A stretch of 64,000 nucleotides of DNA from Whalleya microplaca (GCA_022497155.1 MU385738.1:124001-188000); one strand, 5' to 3'. Shown: positions 12,158-22,754, numbered from the stretch's first letter. Translations and numbers: made by a program. Notes: generated by a model not told the origin, from the letters alone.

Positions 12158-13396
12158 CTACTTTCGTTGTTTTCTCCGGCGCGAGGCACCAAGAGCTTCT
12201 TCGAGGTTAGCATCGTTTAACTTTCTCTTCGAGCGCACCGGCTTCGCAAAATCTACTTCAGTCAATGCAATGCATAAAGGATGGTCCTCAACCGGGAGAT
12301 CGCCAAACATATTGCGCAGAGCGGCCTTGACTCTCATCCATTCAGCTGGGGTAGCCCTTTCCCGCACTGTTTCCTCGACTAAAGGCCAAGTCTCAGCGAC
12401 CTCTTTTCGTAACTTGGCAAACATGCGCTTGCCTACCAACTCGGGCGTTATCTTGTTGAGAAGGAGGTGGGTGTGCTTGACGTCGTCAGGGCCCGAGAAC
12501 GCGAGTTCTGTCGGCAGGAACCGCAGGTTGCGCACAAAAGTTACGGCCGTGTCGAGGTGTGCCGTAATTAATGGCGCCCAAGTGAACGTGAAGACGGCAT
12601 GGGGCGCCGCGGATGGTGTGTATAGAAGCTCGCCTGGACTCTGCGTTAGCCAAACGCCATCTTGAAGCGAGTTTTTTATCCAAAAGCTTTCCTGCTTGTT
12701 GCTATCAGTGTCTGTCTCTATCAGATAGTACTGCCTCATGAGCTCCATGTTTTTCTCGGTTGGCGGGAAGAATGCCCAGAGCTTGACCCCGAAAGACAGT
12801 GCGCCGCCTTGTCCGGTATCCATGTGAAGTGCGCTCTCTGAGCCTGAGCTTTGTAGAAAATTACTTGCATGGTTCTTCTTAATGATGTGTTGTTCCTTGA
12901 GGAAAGCCGGGTATCGACGTTTGCGGTCGACGCGCGGAACGCGAATAAATCGGATTTGGCACGCATGCCGAGGCTCTTGCTTCTGGAAGTCACTGATAAG
13001 CGAGCGCGTCTCTGCTGCCTTCTTCCTGGCTGCGTCGGGAACGTACTCACTGTTGATATAGAGACCATAGTTTAGGTTTGCCTGGCGCTTGCACATGCGA
13101 AGCGCCTCGTCACATATCCATTTCGATACGTCCGTTTCAGTGAGGTCTGACCAGAAATCCTCAGGGGCCCTAAAATGGGGAGTGTAAAGCTCGCCGCCGA
13201 ATAGTCGGAAGAGCTCTTCCTGTGATGGCTCAAATTTCATGTCCCAACTCTTCATGATCTCTAATTGATCCCAGTGTTGATCTGCATATTGCTTTATCCA
13301 GTCATCTAAGTTCGTCGAGGAAGGTGTATGGCCGACAGAAGTAGTGGGCCTAGAAGGGGGTGAGGCTTTCGCTGTTTGGCTCCGAGTTTGAACCAT
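12158..13396 (-). CDS. JmjC-like 2-oxoglutarate/Fe(II) oxygenase (412 aa, intronless)
   Basis: The open frame starts at ATG 13396 and is uninterrupted. The N-terminal 30 residues are Ser/Thr-rich and basic; residues about 35-130 are helical. The region about 145-285 reads as a JmjC-type double-stranded beta-helix. It has a His-x-Asp iron motif at H191-D193 (ALHMDTGQGG), a Lys at K205 within VKLWAFFPP, where JmjC proteins usually hold 2-oxoglutarate, a PGELLYTPSAAPHAV strand pair, and the third iron ligand at H266. The C-terminus (about 393-412) is a Lys/Arg cluster that could be a nuclear signal. JmjC proteins are histone demethylases or protein/RNA hydroxylases; the substrate here cannot be told. 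It lies isolated in a gene-poor accessory stretch. The fold assignment is by motif only. Confidence 0.72.
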   Translation of the reverse strand: MVQTRSQTAKASPPSRPTTSVGHTPSSTNLDDWIKQYADQHWDQLEIMKSWDMKFEPSQEELFRLFGGELYTPHFRAPEDFWSDLTETDVSKWICDEALRMCKRQANLNYGLYINSEYVPDAARKKAAETRSLISDFQKQEPRHACQIRFIRVPRVDRKRRYPAFLKEQHIIKKNHASNFLQSSGSESALHMDTGQGGALSFGVKLWAFFPPTEKNMELMRQYYLIETDTDSNKQESFWIKNSLQDGVWLTQSPGELLYTPSAAPHAVFTFTWAPLITAHLDTAVTFVRNLRFLPTELAFSGPDDVKHTHLLLNKITPELVGKRMFAKLRKEVAETWPLVEETVRERATPAEWMRVKAALRNMFGDLPVEDHPLCIALTEVDFAKPVRSKRKLNDANLEEALGASRRRKQRK

Positions 13397-14354
13397 CTTA
13401 TAATCTATAGTTTACTGACGCTCAATAACATGAGGAATATTGATATATATCTGCTGGCCATAAATACGATATATGAGCCCAGTGTACGAATATTTGAGAA
13501 TCTCTTTTATTTACCCTTAAATTCTTCTCATGCGATTGGCAGACTGAAAATATATAGTGTTAGAACGAATTCTTTGAATGAAAGTCTACCGTATGGCACA
13601 AAGAGAAATCAAGACAATACAATCAATTATGTTTGGTAAATGCGAAAAGAAGTCTTTTAGACCTTTTTGAATACATATGATGTCTACATGGCAAAGAAGC
13701 CTCTTAGACTGGATGGAGGTTTCAGCATCTAAACATGGCGTCCTTTGTGCTACATGTAAGTGGAGGCTACTGCTGAATTATATAAAGTTGTCTCAAGAAC
13801 ACATATTTCTTATTAGTTGCTAGCCCACCCGCACTCTAGCTGCCACTGTCTATATCATAACCATTCTAATTTTCGTTCTACTTTTTTCCTCCCCCTTTTT
13901 ACTAGCTAGTGTTGTTGCGTGATTTCATAGCTTTTAATGACCTGATACCTAATGTTCGGATTATCGCTGTAATTAAGCTCGAGAGCTCTAGTATCCTTAC
14001 TATAGACAAGCTACATCCCGGCCCTTTGTATATTCTCGCAGCATGCAGATTCGTAGCCAGGGATATTACAGTTACAGTGTGTGCAATGTTTATTTAGGTG
14101 CTGCCGTGATCACTCTACTTCCATGGGTATATCTACACATCCAACCTTCATGATTAGGCCCTCAATATACACATTATCAAGATGAATTTTCCAGGAAGAT
14201 GTCACAAATTCAGTTCACAAGATCAAATCCTCGTGCCTTAGACTTCAATGAGCCACATTTACCACTATTATCCACAGATATATACCATTGTCCAGTCCAC
14301 TGCATACCCCATAGCCACCCGGTTTATTCGTTAGGATTTAACATACGAAGTCCA
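13397..14354. other. Intergenic, AT-leaning, no gene seen
   Basis: This region separates two convergently or tandemly placed minus-strand genes. It contains only short AT-rich open frames. Confidence 0.5.
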
Positions 14355-15857
14355 TCACTGTGTAGGTGCGGGCACCATGGCAGTCAAAGAGCCAACGACT
14401 GACTCGATATTGTCTATCACACCGCAAACCGACTCGACCTCTACACCTTCAAGGACATCCACCGGGATTAGCTCAGGTGCGAGGGCGATTGCAGCTGTTG
14501 TTAAAAGTTCTACTATTGCCTCGCAATCAAAGCCAGCTCCCGCGTCCTGCTGTTCGATGTCGACCCCGATATTCAGGCGATTCCCATACGCATTATCAGC
14601 GTTTGGCGCGACAGCCGCTACAAGTTCCGAGTTAGTTAATCCTTTGTGATCCATGAAAAGAAATCTAGTATTGGGAAAGACGTACTGATTTCGTTGGGCG
14701 CATTGCACATTTTCGCCTTATATGTACACACGGGTACGCCGCCATTACCACCACCGCCGCAGCTATCGAAGCAACGTTCCTCAAGCTCGTCTCTGGCCCA
14801 GAGCACCTCGCCATCGTGACGCCGGACAATCCGCACCAGTCGCTCTGGTTGTATAGGCCCGCTGCCGCATCCAGATCCTGTCGGATCCTCTTCTGCCTTG
14901 TATTCTACTTCGTTGCATAGCTTGAGACCTGGGTCGTTCATCGCCGAGACCCATGTAGATAAACCAATGGACAGCATCTGCTGGAAGACTGTAATATTCT
15001 CACTTTGTTATGTGTAAACCATTAGCAAATGATTCGTACATCCACGATGTCACCAACTAAAGAGAGATGAAGGCTTACTATTGTGCGTCTTGGAAATATA
15101 ACACTGGCTTGATGACTATGTCGCCCTCATCGACAATGGCCTCAGCATTGTCTATCGTGGCCTTCTGGCCCGGATCACAGCCGGTGTCACTACAAAAAGA
15201 ACTTAGCTTATTGAACATATCTTTGGCCAAGTCTGTGCCGTTGTTTTTATCAGCTGCGTTTCCAATGTCAATTGTCGACAGATTAGCAACCCATGCAGCA
15301 ACCCACGGCTTCGCAATGACCGTCGGCGTCGCAGTGGCCGTCGGCGTCGGTGTGCACCTTTTCTTCACTGATGTGCAAGTCTTGGAACCGGCAAACTCGC
15401 CTATCCAGGTACAGACCTGGCAGTTTGACGTCCAGACGTGGGACTCAGTAGTGACGGGATTGACGGTAGCATCTCCACTAGTTGGGAGACTGGTGTACCC
15501 GCAGAGTTGTTCATCAATGTTGGTAGCATCCTTGGGCTGGTTGGAAGTGAGAACCGGTAGGGTTATGGACGAATCACATATGCACCCGCCCACGTCTCTT
15601 CCTTTGTCCGGGTCTGCTTCGAGATGTTTACATGTCGGTGTTGGAATGGGTGGGTTAGTGATCATGATCGACGATGTATGACCAGATGTATGGTTTGCGG
15701 AAAGTGGATTGAAATTCGTGGTATCATTGCGTGCTTTCAGTTTCGGAAAGGCAGTAGCAATTGGTAGATGTTGGTTTGCTGGCTTTTGAGGTGAACCTAT
15801 GCCAGCAGCTAGCGAGCCTAGAAAAAAAATATGCCAGACAACGTGTTTTAGTAACAT
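14355..15857 (-). CDS. Secreted Cys-rich protein of unknown function (3 exons, 460 aa)
   Basis: The model is complement(join(14355..14641, 14686..15002, 15079..15857)), 1383 nt in frame; introns are 44 and 76 nt. The start at 15857 gives a hydrophobic N-terminus (MLLKHVVWHIFFLGSLAAG) that reads as a signal peptide. A Ser/Thr/Pro-rich stretch follows, then a Cys-rich module (CKHLEADPDKGRDVGGCICD, later CGYTSLP, NCQVCTWIG, KTCTS, RCTP) and a C-terminal region with more Cys (FCSDTGCDPG, CNEVEY, GSGCGSGPI, CFDSC, VCTYKAKMC). Organisation and motifs resemble secreted proteins I associate with Sordariomycetes, often near chitinase-like genes; no enzymatic motif is seen. A 5'-UTR intron may overlap the start codon (see findings). 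The acceptor at 15003 is AAG rather than C/TAG, chosen because it alone keeps the frame. Confidence 0.75.
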
Positions 15858-18538
15858 ACCGGCACGATGCAGTTGAACCGGGGATGCTATATTAGAAAGA
15901 GAGTTAAGTTCAAAAGAGTGTATTAGTTGCCGTAAAGTTGAAGATATAAAGGAGTGTTGAAATACAAGGCTAATGAGACTTGGTTGACTTGAGATTCAGC
16001 TATTCTAGAGTGGCAGATGGCCTTGCTATATACACACAATGCTACAGAATACCTTCTGGTTCACCTAACCCTTGACGTTGAATTCAACCAGGAGTGTGCT
16101 CGTTTGAATAAATTTGATGAAGATAAGCAAACAGCTTTGTTGATGTTACACATTAACTATTTGGGGACAAACAAAAGAGAAGGGGGGGAAGGGAAGGGGG
16201 GGATCCGCTCTTTCTCAAATATCACAATTATAGTATATGAAATGATCATTTAGATAATGCTGTGATCCCTAATAGTTGTCTATTGGAATTGCAAAGTTGT
16301 GGGGTCTCAGGGATCTCTTTACTGCAGTACTAGAGATGTCGTTTAAGTAAAAGGCCCTTGAAACAACTAGTCCTCTGAACTTCATTTGTTCCAGACACTG
16401 TAACTACTACCTCTATCGTATCATTAAATGAAGCTTCGGGTTTCTTTTGAAGTATCCAATTCGTATGATTTCTAATATTGTTCGTCGACCTGTTGCTAGC
16501 TTCTCTTAGTCCTTATCGCTTTTATCCCTTAATATTCGAGCTTCGACCCAAATATGGAAATTCCGACAATAATAATAATTATAACAAAAAAAATTTTTAT
16601 TTTTTTTTGGATGATACTACCACCTGAAAATTGTTCTAACGAGTGGGATCGATCCAAGACCCTCAAGGTGCACAGTCAAAGCAGGACTCGGAAGCCCCGC
16701 TGCTACACCAGGAGAGTTGCAAGTACGGATTTTATTAGGCCTTATAAATTTTACTCTCGGGCATCGGCCCTATATCGGCCCTGGTGGTTTACAGCGTTTG
16801 TTTGCGTCAATTGAATCCAAACTGTTAAGATACTGAATGATCTATTGTTCATAATCTTTTATAAGCGTTCTTACTTTCGAACTTAGTACCAACTAGGGAA
16901 ATCTAACTGGGTTATTTCAATTATTTGAACCACTAATAGTCTAATGTGGTAAATAGAACTAGGTGTAAGTCGACACGTCTAAACGACTGAATACGTAATG
17001 TAATATTACTTTATCTTTTATAGAGGGAATTGTGACTAGTGTTTGATAAGGTGTGAACGACTCAACAAGGTGTGTATAATTTATTTTCCTTCCGTACCAA
17101 TTTATAATGGTAGTAGGTACTAATACCAGTCTCTTTCAAATGAAGCGTTCAAGGTCCCTTGCTGAATGAGTAAAGCGTCAGGGGAATCTTCTTAATTGGG
17201 GGGATGCATGGCTATTTTACGATCCTGCCTAGACAAGATCATCAGAAGAGAGGGGTAAGTTCAAAGTAATGCGTTAGTTATTGTAAAGTCGAAGATCTAA
17301 AAGAGCATGTGCTCGCTCAAATAACACTGATAAGTAGAAGCAGACGGCTTCACTGACGTCAAACGATAGCTCTATTATAGTTCTTCGCTTAGTTTAAGAT
17401 ATGCAAGATAGGATTCCAAAGCATAATGTGATAAAGAGGAAGGGTATTTGTCACATTCATGACATGAAGATATTCATAACAGGCTCTTTATATATTCAAC
17501 AGAACCTTCGAGTTGGAACATACTCACCACTCATTGAAGAATTGCGGACTAAGGCCGCTCTTGATACCATAGGTTCATCATCGGCTCTCTTACTGACAGC
17601 GTTGCTTTATTAACTCGTTCAAACGACCATCGATCCTTCAGAAATAGGATATCTAGAGTATTTGAGCCATCTTGCAGATGGCATGACGATACCGACGCAC
17701 CAAGAATCAACAATTACCACCAGAATGTAATGAGTGTTACACAGGACAGTTGGATACATCCTAAGAGCGACACGGGCAGGCATTATTATCGGGTACGGTG
17801 GAATGTTTAAGTGGAAAGGGAGCCGGGTGATGAGAGACGCCTTTCATAAAAAGTATTGCAGCTGACTAACCGTGACAGACAATACTCATATTCATAGAAA
17901 GGAATGTAGCTGAACTAAGTCTGTAATTGGTAAGGCTTGAAAATGGGGAGAACTAATTGTAATCCTGTTGAGTCCCTTATGAGTAATTCCTGATCCCCTC
18001 CTATGCTCTCAATGTGAAAACGGTTATTTCTCCTTAAGACACTTACTTAGTGGTTTATAAGCAGTGATATTGATATATAGTCTTCAAATTTAGTCTTAAT
18101 ATTTAGCAATGGCTGTCTTGTCTCATGCAGCCAGGAAGATACTCGAAAAAAGTGAGTACCCGAAAGAAAAAGTGCTTTGTCATTTACAAGAGCATTGTTG
18201 TCGAGATAAAGCACAAACAATGTCTCCAACATTTCCTGGTCTTACCAAGCGTACAACATGAGTAGAGGCCTTTGTTGTAGAATATAGTTGTATAAGAACA
18301 GAAGCTTTATCCAAGTAACAAAAACCTTAGGTCTTCTGTTGTTGTACAAGTATATTAAGGGTGCGCTGGCCGACAGTAATCTTTCGTCGACATCGCCATC
18401 ATCATCGCATTCAGGCTAAGACATCAGCACGAAACATCAGCAACTTGTGTATAGGAAAAGAATAATTCGTACATACAATATACTATCCTAAAACACAACA
18501 GAATCGAACTAGCAATAGTTAACTTAGGTATTATCATC
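15858..18538. other. Intergenic region with a pol III-like unit
   Basis: About 2.7 kb without a convincing protein gene. It has purine-rich runs near 16180-16202 and A/T homopolymers near 16585-16618. The only structured element I can defend weakly is the pol III-like unit annotated separately at 16585-16722. Confidence 0.5.
16585..16722 (-). ncRNA. Possible tRNA-derived pol III unit or SINE relic
   Basis: On the minus strand a box A-like TGGTGTAGCAG (16710-16700) is followed about 45 nt later by a box B-like GGATCGATCCC (16655-16645), close to the consensus GGTTCGANTCC. A run of eight or more T residues follows at 16593-16585, as for pol III termination. The segment does not fold into a full cloverleaf that I can draw: the T-arm stem is only about 3 bp. 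It is therefore more likely a tRNA-derived SINE or a decayed tRNA than a working tRNA gene. Confidence 0.35.
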
Positions 18539-20215
18539 ATGGCAGCACCAAGAGCACCGATGGCTAGCTCGCGTGCTAGTCGAGTCGCACACGCGGCTGC
18601 CAACGATGGTTTGGATAACAATCACTATGTACCAGTATGGGGTTCGAAGCCTTCTAACCAGGTTGAACAGATTGTTAAAGACCTGCTACCTGAGCCATTG
18701 CTGGCACTGAATCGTCTCCAGAGAAACAGTGACGATGCTATAGACCACAGAACGTTGTCGATCGCCACTTGGTGGGAACAAGGCAACCTGCTCGATGACA
18801 GTCAGTTGTTATCGATTCCACCGGCTTCTTTCCTTGCTGCGTTCTTCAACCAAGACTATGCACAGCCGGGTATCTTCCTAACCGCTTTACAAAGTGCTCG
18901 TGCAGATTACAGGGGGCGTCAGGCCTGGTTTCAGCCGATTTTCAAGCGCATACGAGACTCCGAGTTTACGATTTTACAGATTGATATAGGGGGATGGTTC
19001 ATGACCATCTTTCTCCGCATTCGACCGATGGACCCCCCTATTGTCGTTGAAGATGAAAACGAAAACATAACTAATTACTTCGATCACAGAGTGACTCACA
19101 TCGGCGTTGCCGACCCCTTTTTCTCCGGGCCTGAGTGGATGTTACAAAGGCGCCAGCGAGCGATCAGTATGGCTGATAGGCTTAAGATGTTCCTGGGACA
19201 TGGCGGGATCCTGTTTGAGATAAGTGATGGGAGCGAAAATAGTGCTCACGACTTTCCAATCCGCATGGATTGCGAGCCATACGCCTACAACACTGGGTCA
19301 ATCTGCTACGCCATGACGCTCGAATTAATCCATCGCATCCGCATAGTCAGAGACCGTCGCAGGAACGACAGCTTCGAGGACCAGCAGATCAACGACGCTT
19401 ACGAAGTTTCTCGCCGGTTAGAAGCCGAGGACCCATATTATATCTTCGAACTACCCTTTGAGGAAGAATACGAGTACCAGCGATATCTGGGGCTGATGCG
19501 AGCCGCTTGCGCTAACAGCGCCATCGAGGCGTCCGGCTTCGCGGTCCGACTTGCTGTCGAAGTACCCGGCGCTACATCTGCGCATTTTCGGGGGGGTCTA
19601 GACCCGGACGAGACAGGACACGGCAAGCCCCTCAGAGATCATGCTGAACAGGAGTGGACTATTTCGGCTAATGCTTCACACCCTTACATTATCATTGCGA
19701 TTCCGCCATATGGATCTGATGGCGGTAGTCCTCCCGGTCCTCCCGGTCCTCCCGGTCCTCCCGGTCCTGGTGGCCCTGGTGGTGCTCCCGGTCCTGGTGG
19801 TCCTCGCGGTCCTGGTGGTCCTCCCGGTCCTGGTGGCCCTGGTGGTGTTGGTGGTCCTCCCGGTCCTGGTGGTCCTGGTGGCCCGGCTCCCGGTGGTGTC
19901 GGTGATGCCGGTGGTGCTGCTGGCGATGCTTCGGGGCAAAACAATGGTCCACGCCGTCCTGCTCCTGAGGGTGCTCCAGGGCCATCTACTGGTAGCCAGG
20001 ACCCACCCAGGAGCTCGCGCAAGCGCAACAGAGAGGGTATGGACGAGTCCGACGCTACGTACAGGCGTGGGACGACCGGCCCCGTTAAAAGGACGAGAAG
20101 GCAACGAGCGCTGGAGGAACTCGTAGCACCGAGACGGAGAACAGCCCGGCAGAGACGGGTAGAGCGTGACCACAGACGCGCCACCAGGGACTGGAGGGAT
20201 CCTACCTATTATTAG
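18539..20215 (+). CDS. Hypothetical protein with Ulp1-like region, collagen-like repeats and basic tail (558 aa)
   Basis: A single intronless frame starts at ATG 18539 (context ATCATGGCA). Residues 1-390 are a mixed globular region; about 396-455 is a collagen-like (Gly-Pro-Pro / Gly-Pro-Gly) stretch encoded by a GGTCCTCCC-type DNA minisatellite; about 485-558 is Arg-rich with several nuclear-signal-like clusters (SRKRNRE, PVKRTRRQR, PRRRTARQRR). In the globular part the order GGWFMTIFLRI (about 151-161), IGVADPF (188-194) and YNTGSICYAM (250-259) faintly resembles the His-Trp / Asp / Cys order of C48 (Ulp1-like) peptidases. The His and Gln positions are not kept, so an inactive relative is the most one can suggest. 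No signal peptide is seen. Function is unknown; the Arg-rich tail suggests nucleic-acid binding or nuclear location. Confidence 0.72.
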   Translation: MAAPRAPMASSRASRVAHAAANDGLDNNHYVPVWGSKPSNQVEQIVKDLLPEPLLALNRLQRNSDDAIDHRTLSIATWWEQGNLLDDSQLLSIPPASFLAAFFNQDYAQPGIFLTALQSARADYRGRQAWFQPIFKRIRDSEFTILQIDIGGWFMTIFLRIRPMDPPIVVEDENENITNYFDHRVTHIGVADPFFSGPEWMLQRRQRAISMADRLKMFLGHGGILFEISDGSENSAHDFPIRMDCEPYAYNTGSICYAMTLELIHRIRIVRDRRRNDSFEDQQINDAYEVSRRLEAEDPYYIFELPFEEEYEYQRYLGLMRAACANSAIEASGFAVRLAVEVPGATSAHFRGGLDPDETGHGKPLRDHAEQEWTISANASHPYIIIAIPPYGSDGGSPPGPPGPPGPPGPGGPGGAPGPGGPRGPGGPPGPGGPGGVGGPPGPGGPGGPAPGGVGDAGGAAGDASGQNNGPRRPAPEGAPGPSTGSQDPPRSSRKRNREGMDESDATYRRGTTGPVKRTRRQRALEELVAPRRRTARQRRVERDHRRATRDWRDPTYY

Positions 20216-21121
20216 GTCGCATCATCGCTTCGGGAATCAGCATCGAACTAAAAATCGGGAGTTGTGAGGAAGGTGAGTTCTACATTTTAGATTTTCCGCT
20301 TGCATGTTTCACAATTTGTTTCTTTGTTTCACAGAGCTTGTTTATCGTAAGGTAAGTCTTTTGTAGAACCATCTTCGCACAATGAATAAAGATATGATTG
20401 ACACAAAATTTTTATGAGAATAATGCTTGATTGATAACATCTATATTACATTTGATTCACTTCAATAGTTCGAACAGTCAGGCCTATGTGATTCTTAAAC
20501 ATGAGCAATTGTATTTCCTGAGAGGAATATAAGAAGTCTTCACAATTCATTCGCTATGGTACCATTTTAGAATAGATGTCTCAACGTCAAGGGCATTTGT
20601 TGGAATATTTCAACAAGTTTCAACAACGTATTGTAAGATCTCATTATCGCCACAGATTTCTATTTTAACGATAGGTCTTGGAATATCAACGCCTCTTGAA
20701 CAACTGTGTGTAGCTTTCAAGAAGCTGAAGTGTATAATCTTGTTTCCAGTCTAACTACACTGCTAGCCTGTAAGGCTGGCCAACAACTATGGCAATAGCT
20801 ATTCTCAATTAACATAACATCAGCTTACCGTAGAGTAGCACAACAACCTGTAATTTTTCTTGCATGTTTAAAGATAACCAATCAAATGTACATAAAATGT
20901 ACGTATTATTAATCGTAATCCAATCATACTATTCATTTTGTTCTATAGCTGATAACCATCTGTGACATCTAACAACAGATTCCCCAACCCCTTTCCCAAC
21001 CCATCCATCCACAGTCCAGCACACAGTCCACGCACCGTGCCCTCCCCAATCTCCCTTATGTACCTATCTACATACTTCCCATCGTCATCAACCACCCTGT
21101 CCATCATCACCACCTCCCACT

Positions 21122-21166
<45 letters not shown>

Positions 21167-21204
21167 CCCCAACCCAGCAACCAGAACCACCCCAAACCAA
21201 CCCA
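20216..21204. other. Intergenic region ending in a CA microsatellite
   Basis: No gene seen. The last 250 bases before the SWIM-protein start are C-rich and contain an uninterrupted (CA)n run at 21128-21164. An open frame extends upstream of the chosen ATG to 20962 through this run. It is low-complexity, so I exclude it. Confidence 0.55.
21128..21164. repeat. (CA)n microsatellite
   Basis: About 18 uninterrupted CA units upstream of the SWIM-protein start codon. A matching (GT)n run lies just past the stop codon at 22332-22358, so the gene is bracketed by complementary microsatellites. Confidence 0.95.
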
Positions 21205-22269
21205 ATGACCACCCCCCTCCCACTCACCCTCCCACCACCCCGCGACCTCCTGACCTCCCTCATCAACACCCTAACCAGCATCCCCGTGCCCGCGGCAGAT
21301 ACCAGCACCAACACCGGGTCTGGGGCAGGGGCTGGGGCAGGAGGAGGGGCAGGGAGAGAAGGAAGAGGAGGAGGAAACCCGCTCCGCCTCGTCCCGGCGG
21401 CCTACCGCCCGCTCCTGACCACCCTGCACGCGGTGTACCCGTCGACGCTGCTGCCGGCGCTGGATCTGCTGGATCGGCGGCTTGTGGTCAGGGTGCGTGT
21501 TCGGTCTGATGCGGATGCGGATGCGGATGCGGATGAGGGTGGTGCACCTGTGCATCCGCCTGGTGCGGGAGCAGGAGCTACCTCTCATTTCGAAGGGATG
21601 GGAGAAGAGGTAGGGATAGGGATAGGGGCGGGAGATATTCCAGAGGAGAAAGGGGCAGCAGCAGGGGTGCTCCCAGAGGCAAAAGGAGATGAAAGGAGGC
21701 AAGGGGAGCAAGGAGCAAGCTACTACCTAGTACGCTCAGCAGTGCAACCCCGGCGCACCTTCACAACCCCAGCTCCAGGACCAGGACCGGGACCGGGACC
21801 GGGGACAGGGCAAGTCTACGTCGTGCGCCTGCGGGCGTGGAACTGCACGTGTGCGGCCTTCGCATTCGCTGCGTTCCCGCGTGAATCTATCTCCAATTCC
21901 AGCCTCGACCCCAACCCCAATCTCAACCCCAATCCCAATCCCAATCCCAATCCCCAGACCTTCACCATGTCCGCTCCCACCGCCTCCTCTACTCTCTCCG
22001 GTCCAGGCAAGAAGGGGAAGCGAACTGAGCAGCGAGAAGGCCCAGGAGAAGAGGAGGAGGCAACAGGTGAGAAAGAGCGAGAGTGGCAGTTCGGCGGCCT
22101 CAGCGCAGACGGCGCGCCCGGCAGCGGCATCGCCGGCGTGCCGTGCTGCAAGCACCTGCTCGCGTGCGTGCTGGCGGAGCGGTGGGGCGGGCTGCTGGGC
22201 GCGTACGTGGCCGAGAGGGTCGTGGGGGGACGGGAGGAGGCGGCTGGGTTGGTTGTTGGGGATGTTTGA
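21205..22269 (+). CDS. SWIM zinc-finger protein, Sws1/Shu2-like (354 aa)
   Basis: I chose the in-frame ATG at 21205 because the frame upstream is microsatellite-derived. The protein starts MTTPLPLTLPPPRDLLTSLI and contains YRPLLTTLHAVYPSTLLPALDLLD, typical of the region before a fungal SWIM domain. The zinc ligands are C214-x-C216 (RAWNCTCAAFAFAAFP) and C315-x-H317 (GVPCCKHLLACVLAERW). SWIM proteins of the Sws1/Shu2 type partner Rad51 paralogues in homologous recombination in the nucleus; this assignment is by motif and flanking sequence. About 98 residues separate the two ligand pairs and include an Asn-Pro repeat and a Lys/Glu-rich stretch. There are also Gly/Ala, Asp-Ala and Gly-Pro repeats encoded by short tandem DNA repeats. 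Confidence 0.82.
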   Translation: MTTPLPLTLPPPRDLLTSLINTLTSIPVPAADTSTNTGSGAGAGAGGGAGREGRGGGNPLRLVPAAYRPLLTTLHAVYPSTLLPALDLLDRRLVVRVRVRSDADADADADEGGAPVHPPGAGAGATSHFEGMGEEVGIGIGAGDIPEEKGAAAGVLPEAKGDERRQGEQGASYYLVRSAVQPRRTFTTPAPGPGPGPGPGTGQVYVVRLRAWNCTCAAFAFAAFPRESISNSSLDPNPNLNPNPNPNPNPQTFTMSAPTASSTLSGPGKKGKRTEQREGPGEEEEATGEKEREWQFGGLSADGAPGSGIAGVPCCKHLLACVLAERWGGLLGAYVAERVVGGREEAAGLVVGDV

Positions 22270-22754
22270 GAGAGAGAGAGAGACAGACAGAGAAGGGGGG
22301 GTGGGGGGAAGAAAGTCTTTGGTGGAGGGAGGTGTGTGTGTGTGTGTGTGTGTGTGTGACGGACGGGTTGGTGGGATTATAAAAATGGGAGTACTTTGAT
22401 CTGGGCTCTTCATTGTAGACCTACTTTGGTTGGGCAGGTTCTTACGAGGCCTTGTGAGCGGGCAGCGAAGTATAGTAATAGTGATATCAGGACTACATCG
22501 AATTGCTAGTCTAGCTCGGCAGTCCGCATAGGAAGCAAATGTACGAACGCTACAACACATAAGAATTGCTTTGTCTCGAAATCACTGTCGTGACCAAGTT
22601 CTATTGACTGGCAAGATGCTCCTTTAACCCCGGGCCTAGCCGACCTTTCATCTCATCTCAAGTCAGGATATTATACAATTGATCATTGTTTCAATGTCTG
22701 GTCGTAATCCCTCACCCCCAATCAATCATCATCCCACCTCATTATCTATCTGCT
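22270..22754. other. Intergenic between convergent genes, with (GT)n run
   Basis: This is the 3' flank of the SWIM gene (plus strand) and of RPN8 (minus strand). It contains GA-rich and G-rich runs and a (GT)n microsatellite at 22332-22358. No gene seen. Confidence 0.6.
22332..22358. repeat. (GT)n microsatellite
   Basis: About 13 uninterrupted GT units just downstream of the SWIM-protein stop codon. Confidence 0.95.

Noticed and set aside
15078..15180. Acceptors at TTACAG or TTCCAG for intron 1 of the Cys-rich protein
   Set aside because: Both shift the frame into early stops; only the AAG acceptor at 15003-15004 keeps the Cys-rich frame continuous.
19641..20184. Long frames on both strands over the collagen-like segment
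   Set aside because: They are shadows of the GGTCCTCCC minisatellite in other frames. The sense frame of the 558-aa protein is the only one that continues into non-repetitive coding sequence.
20962..21204. N-terminal extension of the SWIM protein
   Set aside because: The frame is open but consists of His/Thr/Pro low complexity through a (CA)n microsatellite. The ATG at 21205 starts the conserved-looking part.
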